DNA of 15,686 nucleotides from Vulcanimicrobiia bacterium. Its GTDB lineage: Bacteria; Eremiobacterota; Eremiobacteria; Baltobacterales; Baltobacteraceae. The notes beneath the pieces were generated by a model. The model saw only the letters and a list, made by a program, of their open reading frames with translations. It did no database searches and was not told the DNA's origin. The translations under genes were made by a program, and so were the position numbers. The stretch lies in NCBI GenBank assembly GCA_024281135.1, contig JAMXLG010000100.1, forward strand, positions 1-15,686, read 5' to 3'. Every line of letters starts with the position of its first letter. Position 1 is the stretch's first letter. Shown piece after piece: positions 1 to 5,773 of this stretch.

Positions 1-30
1 GATCGCGCCGGTAACCTTTATGATATGCAT
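1..30 (-). CDS. N-terminal fragment of a probable lipoprotein paralogue (runs off left edge)
   Basis: Reading the minus strand from 30 to 1 gives ATG followed by codons for MHIIKVTGAI. This closely resembles the start of the neighbouring lipoprotein (MHMFKVTSAV). An AGGGAG Shine-Dalgarno sequence lies 8 nt before the ATG on the minus strand (around 39-44). The 79-nt spacer between this start and the preceding stop also matches the spacer in front of the neighbouring gene. I infer a tandem duplicate of the Y-x4-D lipoprotein gene whose body lies left of the window. Only ten codons are visible, so the function is inferred from similarity of the start and leader alone. Confidence 0.6.
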   Translation of the reverse strand, partial: MHIIKVTGAI

Positions 31-64
31 TTGAAAAACTCCCTGTGAAATGTCTTTCGACCGG

Positions 65-106
65 ACGTTTTTATTGAATGCACATGAGAAAAGTGTGAGC
101 GGAATT
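65..106 (-). repeat. Conserved spacer element, copy A (candidate promoter/leader)
   Basis: This 42-bp block matches 650-690 at roughly 34 positions. It contains three invariant cores (plus strand): ACGTTTTTA, ATGCACATG and AAGTGTGAGCG followed by AATT. On the minus strand it sits just after the stop of the gene at 110-613 and about 35 nt before the start of the partial gene at 1-30. A shared promoter or operator transcribing leftward is the simplest reading; a footprint of tandem duplication is the alternative. Confidence 0.55.
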
Positions 107-109
107 CAA

Positions 110-613
110 TTACGGCGTTGCAAGGACGAAGTTCTGAACGTTGTTGCCGGTAGCGTTGTTGGCCGGCGTATCGGAAACGAACGTGTAGAGCGGACGGCCT
201 TTGAAGGCCCATTGCATGCCTCTACCGTCGGAGCGTGTGAAGATCGAGAAATTGCCATCGGCCTTTTCGCTGGCGGTTGCAGCGTGGCTCGGCCAGATTG
301 CAAGGCATCCGCCGGTACAATTTGATTGATTCGTAGCGTCACCATTGAAGAAATAGAGCGCGAGACCCGTGGAAGCATCGACGAGAATCGTTTTGCCGTT
401 TACTTGCGCTTGTTTTGCGTCGCCCGAAAATCCGGTCACTGTGTTTGCGGTTCCGGACGGCGCGCTCGTGCTAGAAGGCGTAGCGGGCGATACCGGTGCG
501 GTTACAGGTGCAGAATACAGCCCGCCGGATCGGCCGGAACCTGAACCGCCGCCGCACGCGGCGAGTCCGAGGCCGAGTGCGAAAACCGCGCTCGTAACTT
601 TGAACATGTGCAT
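110..613 (-). CDS. Secreted lipoprotein with two Y-x4-D motifs (Lipoprotein_15 / COG4315-like)
   Basis: 167 residues. The N-terminus is a lipoprotein signal (Met-His-Met-Phe-Lys then a hydrophobic run) ending in the lipobox L17-A-A-C20, so the mature protein should be lipid-anchored outside the cytoplasmic membrane. A Gly/Ser then Pro/Ser/Thr linker spans about 21-60. The C-terminal domain has two copies of the Y-x4-D signature (LYFFNGD and LYTFVSD), with a C-x3-C pair (NCTGGC) between them. This is the pattern of the secreted-repeat family PF03640/COG4315, whose biochemical role is unknown. The start at 613 has AAGGAG 11 nt upstream; the in-frame ATG two codons later would be further away. 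The gene appears duplicated, since a similar start lies at 1-30. Family assignment is firm, function unknown. Confidence 0.85.
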   Translation of the reverse strand: MHMFKVTSAVFALGLGLAACGGGSGSGRSGGLYSAPVTAPVSPATPSSTSAPSGTANTVTGFSGDAKQAQVNGKTILVDASTGLALYFFNGDATNQSNCTGGCLAIWPSHAATASEKADGNFSIFTRSDGRGMQWAFKGRPLYTFVSDTPANNATGNNVQNFVLATP

Positions 614-649
614 TGGGGAAAGATCTCCTTTAAAACGTCGTTGGACTCA

Positions 650-690
650 ACGTTTTTAAAGCATGCACATGAAGGAAGTGTGAGCGAATT
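650..690 (-). repeat. Conserved spacer element, copy B (candidate promoter/leader)
   Basis: Second copy of the element at 65-106. It overlaps the TAA stop of the gene at 689-1465 and precedes the lipoprotein start at 613 on the minus strand. The cores CTCACACTT, CATGTGCAT and TAAAAACGT (minus-strand sense) are identical between copies while the intervening bases differ. Conservation in blocks suggests protein binding, for example an alternative sigma factor or a regulator, rather than only recent duplication. I do not recognise the motif. Confidence 0.55.
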
Positions 691-1465
691 AATGTGATAC
701 GGACGGAGTGTGATCCGTTATTTGTAAACCTTGCGGACCATTCTCGACGCGGAAGTTTTCGGTGTAGACGCCGCCGGGCGCCGTCATTTGTGTGGTGACG
801 AAGAACGAGCCGTCGCCGTTGGCCGTCGCCTGCACGTTGGTGACTTTGCCGCCTTTCATAAAATCTTCCGTCGGCAAGCCGCTTTTCAAATATCCGGTAG
901 CAAACGACGATTGCCCATTTGCAAGTGCGTTGAGATACGAGCGCACGATCGCGGCGGCGTGATCTGCCGTCGCAGCGCCGGTGATTAGTGCGGGCGACGG
1001 TGTTTGTGTCGGCGTTGGTCGCGACGTTATTTCGCGTGTCGGTTTGGGCGTTGGCGTCGCTGTTTCAACCGGAGTTGGGGTTGCGGTTGCGGTTGCGGTT
1101 GCCGCCGGCGTCGACGTTGGTCGCAGCGTTGGTGTTGCCGTTGTCGTAGCAGCCGCACTGGGTGTCGCCGTTGAGCGCGGCGTCGACGTCGCGCGCGGAG
1201 TGACCGACGGAGAAGGCACCGGACTCGGCGACGCTGCAGCGACTCGTGTCGGCGCGAACGTCGGGGTGTTCGCCTCCGTTGGTAGCGGCGTGAACGTCGG
1301 TCGGGGTGAGGGAGCCGGTCCACCGCCGCTACCGAAAAACTTTGCGAGGACGCCGCCGAGCAGCAATCCGGCGAAGACAACGAGCACGATCAGCGGAAAG
1401 ATCGGAAGGCCGCCGCCTCCTCTAGGTTCTTCAGGCTGAAGCCGGCGTCTACGATAATCGGACAC
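689..1465 (-). CDS. Membrane-anchored protein with Thr/Pro-rich stalk and C-terminal domain of unknown function
   Basis: 258 residues. A short Arg-rich cytoplasmic head (R5-R8) precedes one hydrophobic helix at about 21-41, so the protein is probably oriented N-in with the rest outside. Residues 50-160 are a low-complexity Pro/Thr/Ala/Ser stalk, including four Ala-Thr pairs encoded by a hexanucleotide repeat. A compact C-terminal domain follows (about 165-258). Its alternation of one helix (DHAAAIVRSYLNALANG) and several strands loosely resembles small NTF2-like or DUF4878-type extracytoplasmic domains, but I cannot assign it. The gene starts 6 nt after the stop of the gene at 1472-1861, so the two are almost certainly co-transcribed and perhaps translationally coupled. 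Function unknown. Confidence 0.8.
   Translation of the reverse strand: MSDYRRRRLQPEEPRGGGGLPIFPLIVLVVFAGLLLGGVLAKFFGSGGGPAPSPRPTFTPLPTEANTPTFAPTRVAAASPSPVPSPSVTPRATSTPRSTATPSAAATTTATPTLRPTSTPAATATATATPTPVETATPTPKPTREITSRPTPTQTPSPALITGAATADHAAAIVRSYLNALANGQSSFATGYLKSGLPTEDFMKGGKVTNVQATANGDGSFFVTTQMTAPGGVYTENFRVENGPQGLQITDHTPSVSH
1079..1102. repeat. Hexanucleotide tandem repeat, four GGTTGC units
   Basis: Four perfect copies of GGTTGC on the plus strand (GCAACC on the coding minus strand) encode Ala-Thr pairs inside the Thr/Pro-rich stalk of the gene at 689-1465. The unit length is a multiple of three, so slippage would change stalk length without a frameshift. Confidence 0.8.
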
Positions 1466-1471
1466 GAAGAA

Positions 1472-1861
1472 CTATAACCGTTGCGCGATCGCGTCGACGA
1501 ACGGACGCGGCAAATCGTCGATCTGTGCGGTGTGCTCCTCGGCGAAAAGCGTCATCGCTTCTTTCAACACCCCGGTATTCTCGCGCGCATAGTTCAGCAG
1601 CGCGGCGACCGCTCGGCCATCGCCGGATTCCAAATCCGCGAGCGACGTATTCGCACCTTCGGCAGCATCTTCGGATGATTCGCCGCGATCGCGAAATGCA
1701 TCGAAGATCGATGACACGAGCGCCGCTCGCGCAGCGTCGGGCATCGTAACGACAGCATTACATAAGAGCGACGCAAGTTCGCCCTCGTCCATTTTTGCGA
1801 CGTGCTTCTCCACCGCGTCGACGATGTTCTCGGCGGGCACGTTCCCGAATTGGGACATCAC
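1472..1861 (-). CDS. Acidic helical protein of unknown function
   Basis: 129 residues, acidic and apparently all-helical, rich in Ala, Glu and Asp, with no signal peptide or membrane segment, so probably cytoplasmic. I do not recognise a family. The start is uncertain: GTG at 1861 is followed directly by in-frame ATG at 1858. An AGGGAG sequence on the minus strand lies 11 nt before the GTG and 14 nt before the ATG, mildly favouring the GTG. It is followed after 6 nt by the membrane-anchored stalk protein at 689-1465, suggesting an operon. The start lies only about 60 nt from the start of the divergent gene at about 1920, so any promoters for the two genes must be packed into this short gap or overlap coding sequence. 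Confidence 0.7.
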   Translation of the reverse strand: MMSQFGNVPAENIVDAVEKHVAKMDEGELASLLCNAVVTMPDAARAALVSSIFDAFRDRGESSEDAAEGANTSLADLESGDGRAVAALLNYARENTGVLKEAMTLFAEEHTAQIDDLPRPFVDAIAQRL

Positions 1862-1919
1862 TGCCTACGGTACTCCCTTGATGCAGGCGGCTCCTCGAAG
1901 TTGCGCCAAAAGAGATGGC

Positions 1920-2240
1920 GTGATTCGTGTTCGCGTGCCGCTTGATCTGCACGCCGTCGCCTCTGCCGGCTCGGCGGCGTTCGCGCTTGCCACGCCGCTG
2001 CGCGTGCGGGAACTGCTCGCCCTCGCCGTTCGTGAAGCGATCGGCATGCGCGCACCGCACGATAAGTTTCAGCGCAGCATGAAACGCACGCTCGCGGGTT
2101 TAGCCGCGGGCGATTTCACGGTCGACATCAACGGCCGGCACTTTTCCGACGGCGACACCGTCGTCGTTTGCGACGGCATCGCGGACGTGCGGTTCTTCAT
2201 CACACGCCGGCGTAGCGCGGGTATCGAATTTCACCCCTAA
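1920..2240 (+). CDS. Small protein of unknown function, possible beta-grasp fold
   Basis: The open frame extends upstream to an ATG at 1824, but that start would overlap the divergent gene. I favour GTG at 1920 (AAGAG 5 nt upstream), giving 106 residues that begin directly in a strand (VIRVRVPLD). ATG at 1881 is another option. After the first strand come a helix (about VRELLALAVREAIG), a basic segment, then strand-turn-strand with NGRHFSDGDTVVVCDGIADV. That order, with the 'DGD-VVV' turn near the end, resembles ubiquitin-like beta-grasp proteins such as MoaD/ThiS. It lacks their terminal Gly-Gly, so sulfur-carrier function is not supported. It may be co-transcribed with the membrane-protein gene starting 41 nt downstream. 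Confidence 0.55.
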   Translation: MIRVRVPLDLHAVASAGSAAFALATPLRVRELLALAVREAIGMRAPHDKFQRSMKRTLAGLAAGDFTVDINGRHFSDGDTVVVCDGIADVRFFITRRRSAGIEFHP

Positions 2241-2281
2241 CTCTCATCCGCGGGGCGTTCTCCCATGTTGCTCGTCACGCG

Positions 2282-2929
2282 TTGTTGTACGCGGGACTCG
2301 CTGCAGTCGCCATTGCAGTGCAATGGATCGTCTATCATCAGACGAAAGCGCCGGCTGTCCTCTTTACGTCGAGTATCGTCGTCGATGCGGTCATTGCGAC
2401 GATCGTGTTCGCGCAAGCGAAAGGCGATATCGACGGCGCGAACACCGGCGACGTGTGGTCGCGTGTCCTCGACCGTTTGTGGGCGGTCGTCATCGTTGAT
2501 TTCATCACCAGCTACGTGGGCATCGTCGGTGTTGCTTCGCTTGCTGCCGGAGATCTCGCGGACCGCATCATCGCCATCCCGATCTTGCTGATCGCCGCGG
2601 CCACCGTTTTCGCGGAGCCGATTGCCGCCGTCGTCGACGGCGAGCAGTGGTGGTTTCTGGTGGTTCGCGCAATCGGCTTGAGCGTCCGCACGTCATTGCG
2701 CGGTTCGACGCTATGGCGCGCCATCGCGCTATTCGCGTTAGGGCTCGTTCCAACAGCGGTCAGCGCACTGATCGTAAATGCATCCACGCACAACCACGGA
2801 ACGACAACGACGTCGTTCTGGAGTGACGTTCCGTTGGGTATAATTTATTCGATACCGCTGGACGCGCTGATCGTGCTGGCGTTTTTTGATGCATCGGGAT
2901 ATGAACCCAAACGCACTTGCGGCGAGTGA
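2282..2929 (+). CDS. Multi-pass integral membrane protein of unknown function
   Basis: About 215 residues with roughly six hydrophobic segments near 3-19, 25-45, 66-88, 94-112, 145-166 and 183-203. A basic loop at about 129-146 (VRAIGLSVRTSLRGSTLWR) is probably cytoplasmic. No catalytic motif or transporter signature was recognised. The start is weak: the frame is open from 2216, but the first standard start codons are TTG at 2282 and TTG at 2285, with no clear Shine-Dalgarno sequence. An ATG at 2265 is in another frame. Translation could depend on the upstream gene, or the true start could be a rare codon upstream. It ends 20 nt before the next gene, so the three genes at 1920-3702 may form one transcript. 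Confidence 0.65.
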   Translation: MLYAGLAAVAIAVQWIVYHQTKAPAVLFTSSIVVDAVIATIVFAQAKGDIDGANTGDVWSRVLDRLWAVVIVDFITSYVGIVGVASLAAGDLADRIIAIPILLIAAATVFAEPIAAVVDGEQWWFLVVRAIGLSVRTSLRGSTLWRAIALFALGLVPTAVSALIVNASTHNHGTTTTSFWSDVPLGIIYSIPLDALIVLAFFDASGYEPKRTCGE

Positions 2930-2949
2930 TACTGTAGAGATAGAGAAGC

Positions 2950-3702
2950 ATGGAACCCCGATCGCGTTCAGTCGTCTTTTTCGCCCTCCTTTTGGTCGCA
3001 GCACTGGCATGCGCCCAAGCTGACGAAACCTACGGCGTAACCGGGGAAGACGTGTATCGTATCGGCGACACGGTTCCGCAGACAAAGATCGCATATAACG
3101 GCACGCAGCATCTATCGGTTGCGCGCGACAATAACGGGTCGCGCTTCGTCGCCGAAGCCACGTACACGCGCAAGGACGACTCCGGAAAAGCGACGGCGCA
3201 TGCGCGTTTCGTCCAGCAGATGGGACGGGACGGCAGCTTTTCGGACGAAGTGGACGAGGATCCGGATTTTCTGACGATCCTCAATCAGCCGTTTGCGATC
3301 GAGCTCGACCGGACGACGATGACGGATCTGCAGCGCCTTCACGGCTCCGTGCCCTTCGAGGCAACCTCGCCGCTCGGCGGCGCCCGCCTCCACGGCTATC
3401 TGCGGCCCGCCGGCAAAGGGCGTATTCAGAACGTGATTTCAACCGGCGTGCGCTTTAGCGCGCAGGGCCCCATGACCGGCGCGCTCCCGCAGCACCCGGA
3501 GGACAGCCTCAACGGAACGATCCACATGGACGGAACCGCGTACTATTCGGAGCGCGACGCGATTTTGGTGGCGCTCGACGCGACGCTCACGATCGAAGGT
3601 AAGCTGCTAAACAACAACACCGCCGTCCCCGTGCGCATCATCTATCACCGGACGATACGCGCGGGTCAGAGCGGTGTCAGTTGGGCTGAGGCTAGACGCT
3701 AG
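2950..3702 (+). CDS. Secreted protein of unknown function
   Basis: 250 residues. A typical signal peptide covers 1-24 (Arg residues, hydrophobic core FFALLLVAALA, then AQA with likely signal peptidase I cleavage before D25). C21 is preceded by A-L-A, which is not a classical lipobox. The mature part is beta-strand-like and hydrophilic, without transmembrane segments, and I recognise no family or active-site motif. A purine-rich AGAGATAGAGAAG stretch just before the ATG probably serves as ribosome-binding site. The stop lies 1 nt from the stop of the convergent gene at 3704-4096, with no terminator hairpin between them, so the two transcripts probably overlap. Confidence 0.7.
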   Translation: MEPRSRSVVFFALLLVAALACAQADETYGVTGEDVYRIGDTVPQTKIAYNGTQHLSVARDNNGSRFVAEATYTRKDDSGKATAHARFVQQMGRDGSFSDEVDEDPDFLTILNQPFAIELDRTTMTDLQRLHGSVPFEATSPLGGARLHGYLRPAGKGRIQNVISTGVRFSAQGPMTGALPQHPEDSLNGTIHMDGTAYYSERDAILVALDATLTIEGKLLNNNTAVPVRIIYHRTIRAGQSGVSWAEARR

Positions 3703-3703
3703 C

Positions 3704-4096
3704 CTATACGGCGCCGACGAGTTGAACCTCCAGCGGATGCCGGAACGGCATCTCGCTCAAATGTGTAAACGGCGTAAACGCCAAGTGGTTTTGGTGACAA
3801 TCGATGAGCATCTCAATGCCGCGCTTCACCGAACCCGATTGCTCGACGTACTTCGAAAGTTTCTTGGTGAAATACGTGTGCGGATCGTGCAGAATTTTGG
3901 TGTAATACGGATCGTCGGTTAAGCCTGCAGCGCTGATGCCTTCTTTCGGAACAAGCCAGACGAACCACGGATCTTGACTGCGACGGTACCCGATGAGCAC
4001 GAGCGGTATTGCACGGCCCGAATCAAGGTTTGGTAGGAAACTGCACATCGTGTACGCGTCGAAAGAAATCTCCGTGGGTTCGATCACCTGCTGCAT
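3704..4096 (-). CDS. Protein of unknown function (130 aa)
   Basis: 130 residues with no signal peptide or membrane helix, rich in aromatic residues (SQDPWFVWLVP near 40-50, DDPYYTKILHDPHTYF near 61-76). I do not recognise it. ATG at 4096 is well supported by GAGGG on the minus strand 6 nt upstream. It is convergent with the secreted-protein gene, their stops separated by 1 nt. Its upstream region is unusual: an intrinsic terminator for the same strand lies about 42 nt before the start codon (4138-4176), preceded by structured DNA. Expression may therefore be controlled by transcription attenuation, or the gene may have its own promoter in the 40-nt gap. Confidence 0.7.
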   Translation of the reverse strand: MQQVIEPTEISFDAYTMCSFLPNLDSGRAIPLVLIGYRRSQDPWFVWLVPKEGISAAGLTDDPYYTKILHDPHTYFTKKLSKYVEQSGSVKRGIEMLIDCHQNHLAFTPFTHLSEMPFRHPLEVQLVGAV

Positions 4097-4137
4097 CGGC
4101 GTCCCTCGTTTTTTTTACGTTCGATTACTTGTGCCGT

Positions 4138-4176
4138 AAACAAAAACCGCCGCGTCGCGCGTCGCGACCGGCGGTT
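4138..4176 (-). terminator. Strong intrinsic terminator/attenuator hairpin
   Basis: On the minus strand, arms AACCGCCG (4176-4169) and CGGCGGTT (4152-4145) pair perfectly. An inner 6-bp stem GTCGCG/CGCGAC closes a 3-nt loop, with one bulged base. The hairpin runs directly into TTTTTGTTT on the minus strand (4146-4138), the classic layout of a rho-independent terminator. The plus strand lacks a T-tract after the hairpin. No gene ending to its right on the minus strand is visible, so it ends either a small RNA or the leader of the gene at 3704-4096. Confidence 0.75.
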
Positions 4177-4345
4177 CCTCGAGATGGTGCGTGCGGCACT
4201 TCGTGTACCATGTCTCGGGATTCTCGGGGCGGCTGAAGGCCTCCCTTCCGCCGGAAACAACTTGGGGAGCAGCTGGGTAAAGAAAGCAAGAACCTTTTAG
4301 CGGCGTGTGAAACCACGCGCGAGCCGGGAGTTGTTGGTGTGAGGT
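4145..4345 (-). ncRNA. Structured region: candidate riboswitch-like leader or small RNA
   Basis: Upstream of the terminator on the minus strand, CCGGCGG (4254-4248) is the exact complement of CCGCCGG (4174-4168), which is most of the terminator's 5' arm. Between them lie a hairpin built from CGAGA/UCUCG plus UGGU/ACCA with small bulges (about 4178-4220) and a second one with GAAGG/CCUUC (about 4229-4251). Forming the long-range stem would block the terminator. A further small stem, GCGTG/CACGC, is at 4303-4318. No known riboswitch consensus (TPP, SAM, FMN, cobalamin, c-di-GMP, glycine) was recognised. The same DNA would form the 5' leader of the sigma-factor gene on the plus strand, so strand assignment is an inference from the terminator. 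Confidence 0.35.
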
Positions 4346-5020
4346 ATGAGCGCGCTCGCACCACTGCTCCACACGGGAGTATTTGTGCCACCAGCGGTCC
4401 AGCAGCCGCCGCAACCGCCGTCCGCCCGGAAGGCGGGCGAACCGGTCCCCACCGTCGAGAATTTCGACCATATCGTCGATGAATACCAGCGGCGACTCTA
4501 TGGCTTTGCCCTGCGCATGACCGGCAATCGCGAAGATGCCGAGGAGATCGTGCAGGATGCCTTTGTCCGGGCCTACCGGGCGCTCGGAAAAATGTCGCTG
4601 GAGCAACGCAGCGAGCTGCGTCTGCAGCCGTGGCTCTACACGATCACGCTGAACGTCACGCGGAACCGCTTACGCAGCAAGCGTCCGGCAAATGTCGCAC
4701 TCGATGCGCTTGCCGATCCTGATGCGTTGCTGCGGGAATCGCACGAAGGTCCGCCGCGTCCGGAGACGATCGTCGAACAAAACGCCGAGGTAGCGCTGGT
4801 CGAAAAAGCGTTGCTTCAATTACCCATGCATCTCCGCGCCGCCGCGACCTTGAGGTTTATCGAAGGCCGCAGCCACCCGGAGATCGCTGAAATTCTCCAT
4901 CAACCGATCGGAACGGTTAAATCCCACGTACATCGCGCGGTTCGTATTCTGCGTCGAATTTTGGGTCCGCAGATCGGACGAATCGCCCCCGAAGGAGCCC
5001 CTCTTCATGCGCTGTCGTGA
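4346..5020 (+). CDS. ECF-type RNA polymerase sigma factor (sigma-70 family)
   Basis: Up to 224 residues. A Pro-rich N-terminal extension (about 1-38) precedes region 2 (F40 to L80, with DEYQRRLYGFALRMTGNRED then EEIVQDAFVRAYRAL), which binds core polymerase and the -10 element. Region 4 (about 155-205: LLQLPMHLRAAATLRFIEG, then a helix-turn-helix with IGTVKSHVHRAVRILRR) reads the -35 element. No regions 1 or 3 are present, the ECF layout. The ATG at 4346 has no well-placed Shine-Dalgarno; an in-frame GTG at 4385 has GGGAG 5 nt upstream and would give a 211-residue protein starting MPPAVQQ. The 3' end overlaps by 14 nt the gene for its presumed anti-sigma factor, so synthesis is probably coupled. 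Target promoters are unknown. Confidence 0.93.
   Translation: MSALAPLLHTGVFVPPAVQQPPQPPSARKAGEPVPTVENFDHIVDEYQRRLYGFALRMTGNREDAEEIVQDAFVRAYRALGKMSLEQRSELRLQPWLYTITLNVTRNRLRSKRPANVALDALADPDALLRESHEGPPRPETIVEQNAEVALVEKALLQLPMHLRAAATLRFIEGRSHPEIAEILHQPIGTVKSHVHRAVRILRRILGPQIGRIAPEGAPLHALS
4375..4379 (+). promoter_or_regulatory. Shine-Dalgarno GGGAG favouring GTG start at 4385 for the sigma factor
   Basis: GGGAG is separated by 5 nt from an in-frame GTG at 4385. The ATG at 4346 has only a GAGG one base away, too close to function, and a GGGAG about 15 nt away. The conserved sigma region 2 begins well after either start. Confidence 0.5.
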
Positions 5021-5741
5021 AGTCGACGAACTATGGGACGAGGTACGTGGCGAGTGCACGGCCTCCGTCAAAGACGCGGTGGACTCTCACCTCCGAGCGT
5101 GCCCGCCGTGCCAGCAGCTCTATGAAGAGTACGAAGGCATTGCGTATTGCCTTGAATGTTTACCGCAACCCGATCCCTCGTGTGACCTGACGAAAAAAGT
5201 CGTCGAGCATATCGCGTCCATCCGCAGGAAAGAACGCGCGACACCGATCGTGCTCACGTCGGTGCAGACTCCCGTCGGCCGTCTTTACGTCGGATTTAAA
5301 GAAAACCGCATCGCCTACATCGGCGTCGATACGGGCGAGCCATTCGAAGAGGTTCGCGTTCGGATCGAGTCACGGCTTCGGCGTTCGGTCGTGGCAGGCG
5401 ACGCACCGGCGTGGCTACGAGAGACGCTCGATCAATTTTTCACGACGTGGCGCGTCGATGACAAAGTCGTCGATATCGAAGATCTGACGCCGTTCGAACA
5501 GGCCGCACTGAAAGCCGCGGCGATGATCCCTCCCGGCGAAGTGCGCTCCTATTCGTGGGTGGCCTCGCAAATCGGCCGTCCCCGCGCTGCGCGCGCCGTC
5601 GGCCAAGTAATGGCGCGTAATCCGGTGCCGTTGCTCTTCCCATGCCATCGGGTCGTGGACTCATCGGGCGATCTGCACAACTATGGGTATGGGTTGGAAA
5701 TGAAGGCTCGCCTCCTCAAACTCGAAGGCTACAGAGGTTAG
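5007..5741 (+). CDS. Anti-sigma zinc-finger domain fused to O6-alkylguanine-DNA alkyltransferase
   Basis: 244 residues, two recognisable modules. Residues 1-75 match the zf-HC2/ZAS anti-sigma fold: C3 then H28-x3-C32-x2-C35 (HLRACPPC), the zinc-binding pattern of anti-sigma factors that hold ECF sigmas. Residues about 82-241 are a complete Ogt/MGMT-type alkyltransferase: N-terminal subdomain (TPVGRLYVGF), IPPGEVRSYSWVA, recognition helix with R196 in RAARAVG, N205, acceptor C213 in FPCHRVV, and the C-terminal GLEMKARLLKLEG. Family members move the alkyl group from guanine O6 irreversibly to that Cys. ATG at 5007 has AAGGAG 9 nt upstream and overlaps the sigma gene by 14 nt. I infer a cytoplasmic sensor-regulator in which alkylation of C213, or of a zinc Cys as in Ada, alters sigma binding. 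Domains are clear; the regulatory link is inference. Confidence 0.93.
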   Translation: MRCREVDELWDEVRGECTASVKDAVDSHLRACPPCQQLYEEYEGIAYCLECLPQPDPSCDLTKKVVEHIASIRRKERATPIVLTSVQTPVGRLYVGFKENRIAYIGVDTGEPFEEVRVRIESRLRRSVVAGDAPAWLRETLDQFFTTWRVDDKVVDIEDLTPFEQAALKAAAMIPPGEVRSYSWVASQIGRPRAARAVGQVMARNPVPLLFPCHRVVDSSGDLHNYGYGLEMKARLLKLEGYRG

Positions 5742-5748
5742 GTACCGT

Positions 5749-5773
5749 CACCTCGTAAAACATTACGAAGGTG
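5749..5773 (+). promoter_or_regulatory. Imperfect hairpin covering the start of the pyroglutamyl-peptidase-like gene
   Basis: CACCT-CGTAA (5749-5758) is complementary to TTACG-A-AGGTG (5763-5773), with a 4-nt loop and one bulged A. The 3' arm contains the GTG start codon and the only nearby purine-rich AAGG. In RNA this could mask translation initiation; in DNA it could be an operator. Confidence 0.4.

Noticed and set aside
981..1439. 152-codon plus-strand frame, Val/Gly-rich
   Set aside because: It is the complement of the Thr/Pro repeat stalk of the gene at 689-1465; the repeat composition keeps several frames open.
1920..2240. Sulfur-carrier (MoaD/ThiS) assignment for the small beta-grasp-like protein
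   Set aside because: There is no C-terminal Gly-Gly and no molybdopterin or thiamine gene nearby, so only a fold resemblance is kept.
2839..2844. Perfect TATAAT that could be a -10 promoter for the secreted-protein gene at 2950
   Set aside because: It lies inside the membrane-protein coding sequence and no convincing TTGACA-like element sits 16-18 bp upstream. It is over 100 bp from the start codon.
4228..4290. Possible signal recognition particle RNA, suggested by a GGAAGGGAG string on the minus strand
   Set aside because: The flanking bases do not give the conserved SRP helix 8 internal loops, and the paired partner segment is missing.
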